A stretch of 8,799 nt of DNA, taken from contig JAOZSF010000059.1 of the NCBI GenBank assembly GCA_029939815.1, positions 1-8,799 on the forward strand. The letters run 5' to 3'. Under the pieces are notes generated by a model. It was not told where the DNA came from. It did no database searches and saw only the letters and a program-made list of their open reading frames with translations. Every line of letters begins with the position of its first letter. The first letter of the stretch is position 1. Position numbers and translations under genes: made by a program. Positions 6,938 to 8,799 of this stretch are shown here, one piece after another. This stretch comes from a bacterium. Its GTDB lineage: Bacteria; Auribacterota; UBA3054; B51-G9.

Positions 6938-7651
6938 TTATTTAATTTTATTTAGTATCAGTTTATCATCGCGAGAAAGCTTAGCTTTCTCTAACAATTC
7001 CGGTCTTCTTAACAGCGTTTTTTTTAATGATTGCGTGTGTCTCCATTCTTCAATCAATTTGTGATTACCGCCGAGCAGAATATCCGGAACTTTCTCACCG
7101 CGGAATTCCGCGGGGCGAGTATATTGCGGATATTCGAGCAAGCCGTTTGCGAAGGAGTCTTTTTCAACACTTTCACAATTCCCAAGCACTTCCGGGATTT
7201 GCCGCACGACCGCGTCAATCAATACTAGTGAAGCCACAGCCCCGTTACTTATCACGTAATCGCCGATGGATATTTCCTCATCCATTTTGTCACAAACTCT
7301 TTGGTCAACGCCTTCGTAATGTCCGCAAAGAATGACGAGATGTTTTTCCGTTGACAGTCTCTCCGCCATATTATGATTAAGCGAATTTCCCTGGGGAGAA
7401 AGGAATATTTTTCTTCCTTTCCACAAATCATTTTTATCGAACGCTTCAAAGATCGGTTCGGGTTTCAGAATCATTCCCGGTCCACCTCCGTAAGGAGAAT
7501 CATCGACCGTTTTATGTTTATCTGAACTATAATCCCTTATGTTGTGCACATCAATCTGAACCAGTTCCCGTCCAACCGCTCTTCCAATAATACTTTCTTT
7601 CAGGTACGCGAGCACCACACTTGGAAAGAGAGTAAGGACATCAATTTTCAT
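6938..7651 (-). CDS. trmD: tRNA (guanine-37-N1)-methyltransferase TrmD
   Basis: Transfers a methyl group from S-adenosylmethionine to N1 of G37 next to the anticodon of tRNAs reading CNN-type codons, preventing +1 frameshifts. It is a SPOUT-fold dimer. The 237 residues include YGGGPGM (54-60), LSPQG (84-88), LCGHYEGVDQRV (108-119) and the knot region ISIGDYVISNGAVAS (127-141). By alignment with E. coli TrmD, catalytic R154 corresponds to R150 and D169 to D165 (KDSFANG), both kept. The knot sequence SNGAVA replaces the usual SGGELA/P. The C-terminal RRPELL block (215-220) is typical. It follows rpsP by 31 bp with no rimM in between and no visible Shine-Dalgarno motif. Confidence 0.98.
   Translation of the reverse strand: MKIDVLTLFPSVVLAYLKESIIGRAVGRELVQIDVHNIRDYSSDKHKTVDDSPYGGGPGMILKPEPIFEAFDKNDLWKGRKIFLSPQGNSLNHNMAERLSTEKHLVILCGHYEGVDQRVCDKMDEEISIGDYVISNGAVASLVLIDAVVRQIPEVLGNCESVEKDSFANGLLEYPQYTRPAEFRGEKVPDILLGGNHKLIEEWRHTQSLKKTLLRRPELLEKAKLSRDDKLILNKIK
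6973..6991 (-). other. Perfect 8-bp hairpin in the 3' end of trmD
   Basis: GAGAAAGC (6973-6980) and GCTTTCTC (6984-6991) pair perfectly around a TTA loop. It lies within codons for EKAKLS, 32 bp before the end of trmD. There is no T-tract close behind it on the minus strand. It could be an mRNA processing or translational-coupling element before rplS, or coincidence within coding sequence. Confidence 0.3.
7098..7113. repeat. 16-bp perfect GC-rich palindrome inside trmD
   Basis: CCGCGGAATTCCGCGG reads identically on both strands, containing two CCGCGG sites flanking GAATTC. It encodes part of PAEFRG in TrmD. It is unusually GC-rich for this window. No function is assigned. Confidence 0.9.
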
Positions 7652-7682
7652 TCAGTTCAGAATTTGTTTCTATCGAAGTTAA

Positions 7683-8066
7683 TTATTCAGTTGCTGCCGG
7701 AGTTTCTTCAGCGGGAGCCGCATCGGTTTCAGCTTTAACTGTATCAGTTTCAACTTCATTTGTTTTAGTTTGAGTAACCTGAACTTTTTTAGAAGCTGAT
7801 TTCCGTTTTTTCTTCACAGGAATTTCAACTCCCTGTGCTTTTACAAGCGGAATAACTGAATCGGTCATTTGAGCGCCGACACTAAGCCAGTATTTAAGAC
7901 GTTCCAAATTAACCACGACTTTTTCTTTTCCTTCTTTTCGTGGGTCATAATGTCCAAGGTTTTCAATAAATCTGCCGTCACGTGGTGAGCGGGCATCTGC
8001 TACAACTATCCTGTAAAGTGCGAGGTTAGTTGTTCCTGTTCTTCTTAATCTAATTTTTGTTGCCAT
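7683..8066 (-). CDS. rpsP: Small ribosomal subunit protein S16 with long C-terminal tail
   Basis: Ribosomal protein S16, which binds 16S rRNA early in 30S assembly. The conserved core occupies residues 1-82: MATKIRLRR, YRIVVADARSPRDGRFIE (18-35), LGHYDP (37-42), ERLKYWLSVGAQMTDSV (55-71). The usual lysine-proline stretch before YRIVV is replaced by GTTNLAL. Residues 83-127 form an extension: first basic (VKKKRKSASKK), then a low-complexity tail rich in T, E and A with likely disorder. Such tails vary between phyla and raise the length to 127 from the common 80-90. It is 25 bp after the TIM-barrel gene and 31 bp before trmD. Upstream of its ATG there is only a weak GGAT. Confidence 0.97.
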   Translation of the reverse strand: MATKIRLRRTGTTNLALYRIVVADARSPRDGRFIENLGHYDPRKEGKEKVVVNLERLKYWLSVGAQMTDSVIPLVKAQGVEIPVKKKRKSASKKVQVTQTKTNEVETDTVKAETDAAPAEETPAATE

Positions 8067-8091
8067 GATCCGTTTTGGATTGGTGAATTAC

Positions 8092-8799
8092 TTATTTTTT
8101 AATTTCTTTAAGCATTGTTTTCAAATAATTGCCACTTCTTTCTATTCCTACTGCCGGCTCTTCACTGCCTTGATAAAGCACTATTACAAATCCTTCATAG
8201 TTGATTTGTTTGAGAGTGTAAAGCACTTCACGCTGTGGAACGATGCCTTCGCCAAGAACACAAGGTTCAAGCTGGCGTCCGCCGAGAGTTACCCATTCAT
8301 TTCCAACATAAGTATCAGCGTTGCGAACACCTGTGAAATGAACATTATTGATACTTCCCTGAAGTGTTCTGACAGCGTCTGCCGGTTCTTCATCAACGAG
8401 CAGGAATGCTGCTACATCGATACTTACCTGTAAACGTTCTGAGCCGACTTCGTTTAAAATCTGAAGCATACGATCGGAACCGTTACAAATACGACCGCCG
8501 TTTTTGATTGACAAATTAATATGTTTTTTCTCTGCGAGTTGAAGACAGTCTTTTAATCCTTCAATCACAAAAGAAGAAACGGTTTCCCATTCCGCATCGG
8601 GTTCGGTTAACCCTGTTCCCAATACACAAACGTCAGGTGAATTTGTCGTGCTGGCAAGAAGAATCGCTTCGCGAATCTTATTCATAGCGCGCCAGCGGGT
8701 TTGCGAATCGCTTACCGCGAGATCGTAATTAACGCCGTAGGAAAAATATCTGAGTTTGTTTTCCCGCATACGCGTCATGTTCATTTTGATATCATCGCC
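8092..8799 (-). CDS. Xylose-isomerase-like TIM-barrel protein (sugar phosphate isomerase/epimerase family), 5' end cut by window edge
   Basis: The reading frame stays open to the last base; an ATG exists at 8784, but the codons before it (GDDIK) continue the frame. The 230 residues from that ATG lack the first beta-alpha units expected of a roughly 270-residue barrel, so the true start is probably outside the window. Numbering from the ATG at 8784, barrel strands are visible as YFSYGV (13-18), DVCVLGTG (51-58), NLSIKNGG (90-97), LQVSIDVAAF (118-127), NNVHFTGVR (146-154) and FVIVLYQG (199-206), with the family-like VLGEGIVPQREVLYTLKQINYEGF (176-199). Several usual metal ligands are absent: K94 for Glu, A126 for His, L203 for Glu; D123 and H149 remain. 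Substrate unknown. It precedes rpsP by 25 bp, probably in the same operon. Confidence 0.8.
   Translation of the reverse strand, partial: GDDIKMNMTRMRENKLRYFSYGVNYDLAVSDSQTRWRAMNKIREAILLASTTNSPDVCVLGTGLTEPDAEWETVSSFVIEGLKDCLQLAEKKHINLSIKNGGRICNGSDRMLQILNEVGSERLQVSIDVAAFLLVDEEPADAVRTLQGSINNVHFTGVRNADTYVGNEWVTLGGRQLEPCVLGEGIVPQREVLYTLKQINYEGFVIVLYQGSEEPAVGIERSGNYLKTMLKEIKK

Noticed and set aside
8065..8433. Plus-strand open frame of 122 codons opposite the TIM-barrel gene
   Set aside because: Antisense to a conserved protein, with no recognisable domain or ribosome binding site.
8782..8784. ATG 8784 as the true start of the TIM-barrel gene
   Set aside because: The frame stays open to the window edge and the expected first barrel units are missing, so the gene is more likely truncated by the window.

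Overview
The window is a compact bacterial chromosome segment. Its eight complete protein genes and one edge-truncated gene are almost all housekeeping, and all lie on the minus strand; an initiator tRNA lies on the plus strand at the left end. The DNA is moderately AT-rich (roughly 40-45% GC by eye). The rpsP-trmD-rplS cluster lacks rimM between rpsP and trmD, and it is joined to two tandem GspE/PilB-type ATPases. The enolase carries the INGGSHSDAPIAFQEF variant of its signature. These features suggest a Gram-negative-type bacterium, possibly of the Planctomycetota/Lentisphaerota (PVC) group. That placement is inference from gene order and motif flavour, not proof.

Left end (1-312): a heptanucleotide tandem repeat (8 units) at the very edge, about 80 bp with no recognisable gene, a near-consensus sigma-70-type promoter, an initiator tRNA-fMet with encoded CCA, and a strong hairpin terminator. 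The terminator also closes the oppositely oriented protein operon, so transcription from both sides converges on it.

Minus strand, read right to left (8799 to 310): a 5'-truncated xylose-isomerase-like TIM-barrel protein; rpsP (S16); trmD (tRNA m1G37 methyltransferase); rplS (L19); two tandem assembly ATPases of the type II secretion/type IV pilus family; their inner-membrane platform partner GspF/PilC; an 89-bp gap with a long inverted repeat; eno (enolase); and an FtsB/DivIC-like divisome protein. Spacings of 14-35 bp from the TIM barrel through gspF suggest one transcript. The inverted repeat before eno probably separates or attenuates a second unit, eno-ftsB, which ends at the shared terminator.

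Functionally, the right half makes ribosomal proteins and a tRNA modification that protects the reading frame. The middle encodes the cytoplasmic motor and membrane platform of a pilus or secretion machine, whose pilins, secretin and other parts must be elsewhere. The left part pairs glycolysis with septum formation. I found no mobile element, CRISPR array or defence system. The points most worth a second look are the paired and diverged ATPases, the TIM-barrel protein that appears to have lost metal ligands, the non-canonical anticodon stem of the initiator tRNA, and several unexplained palindromes and repeats.
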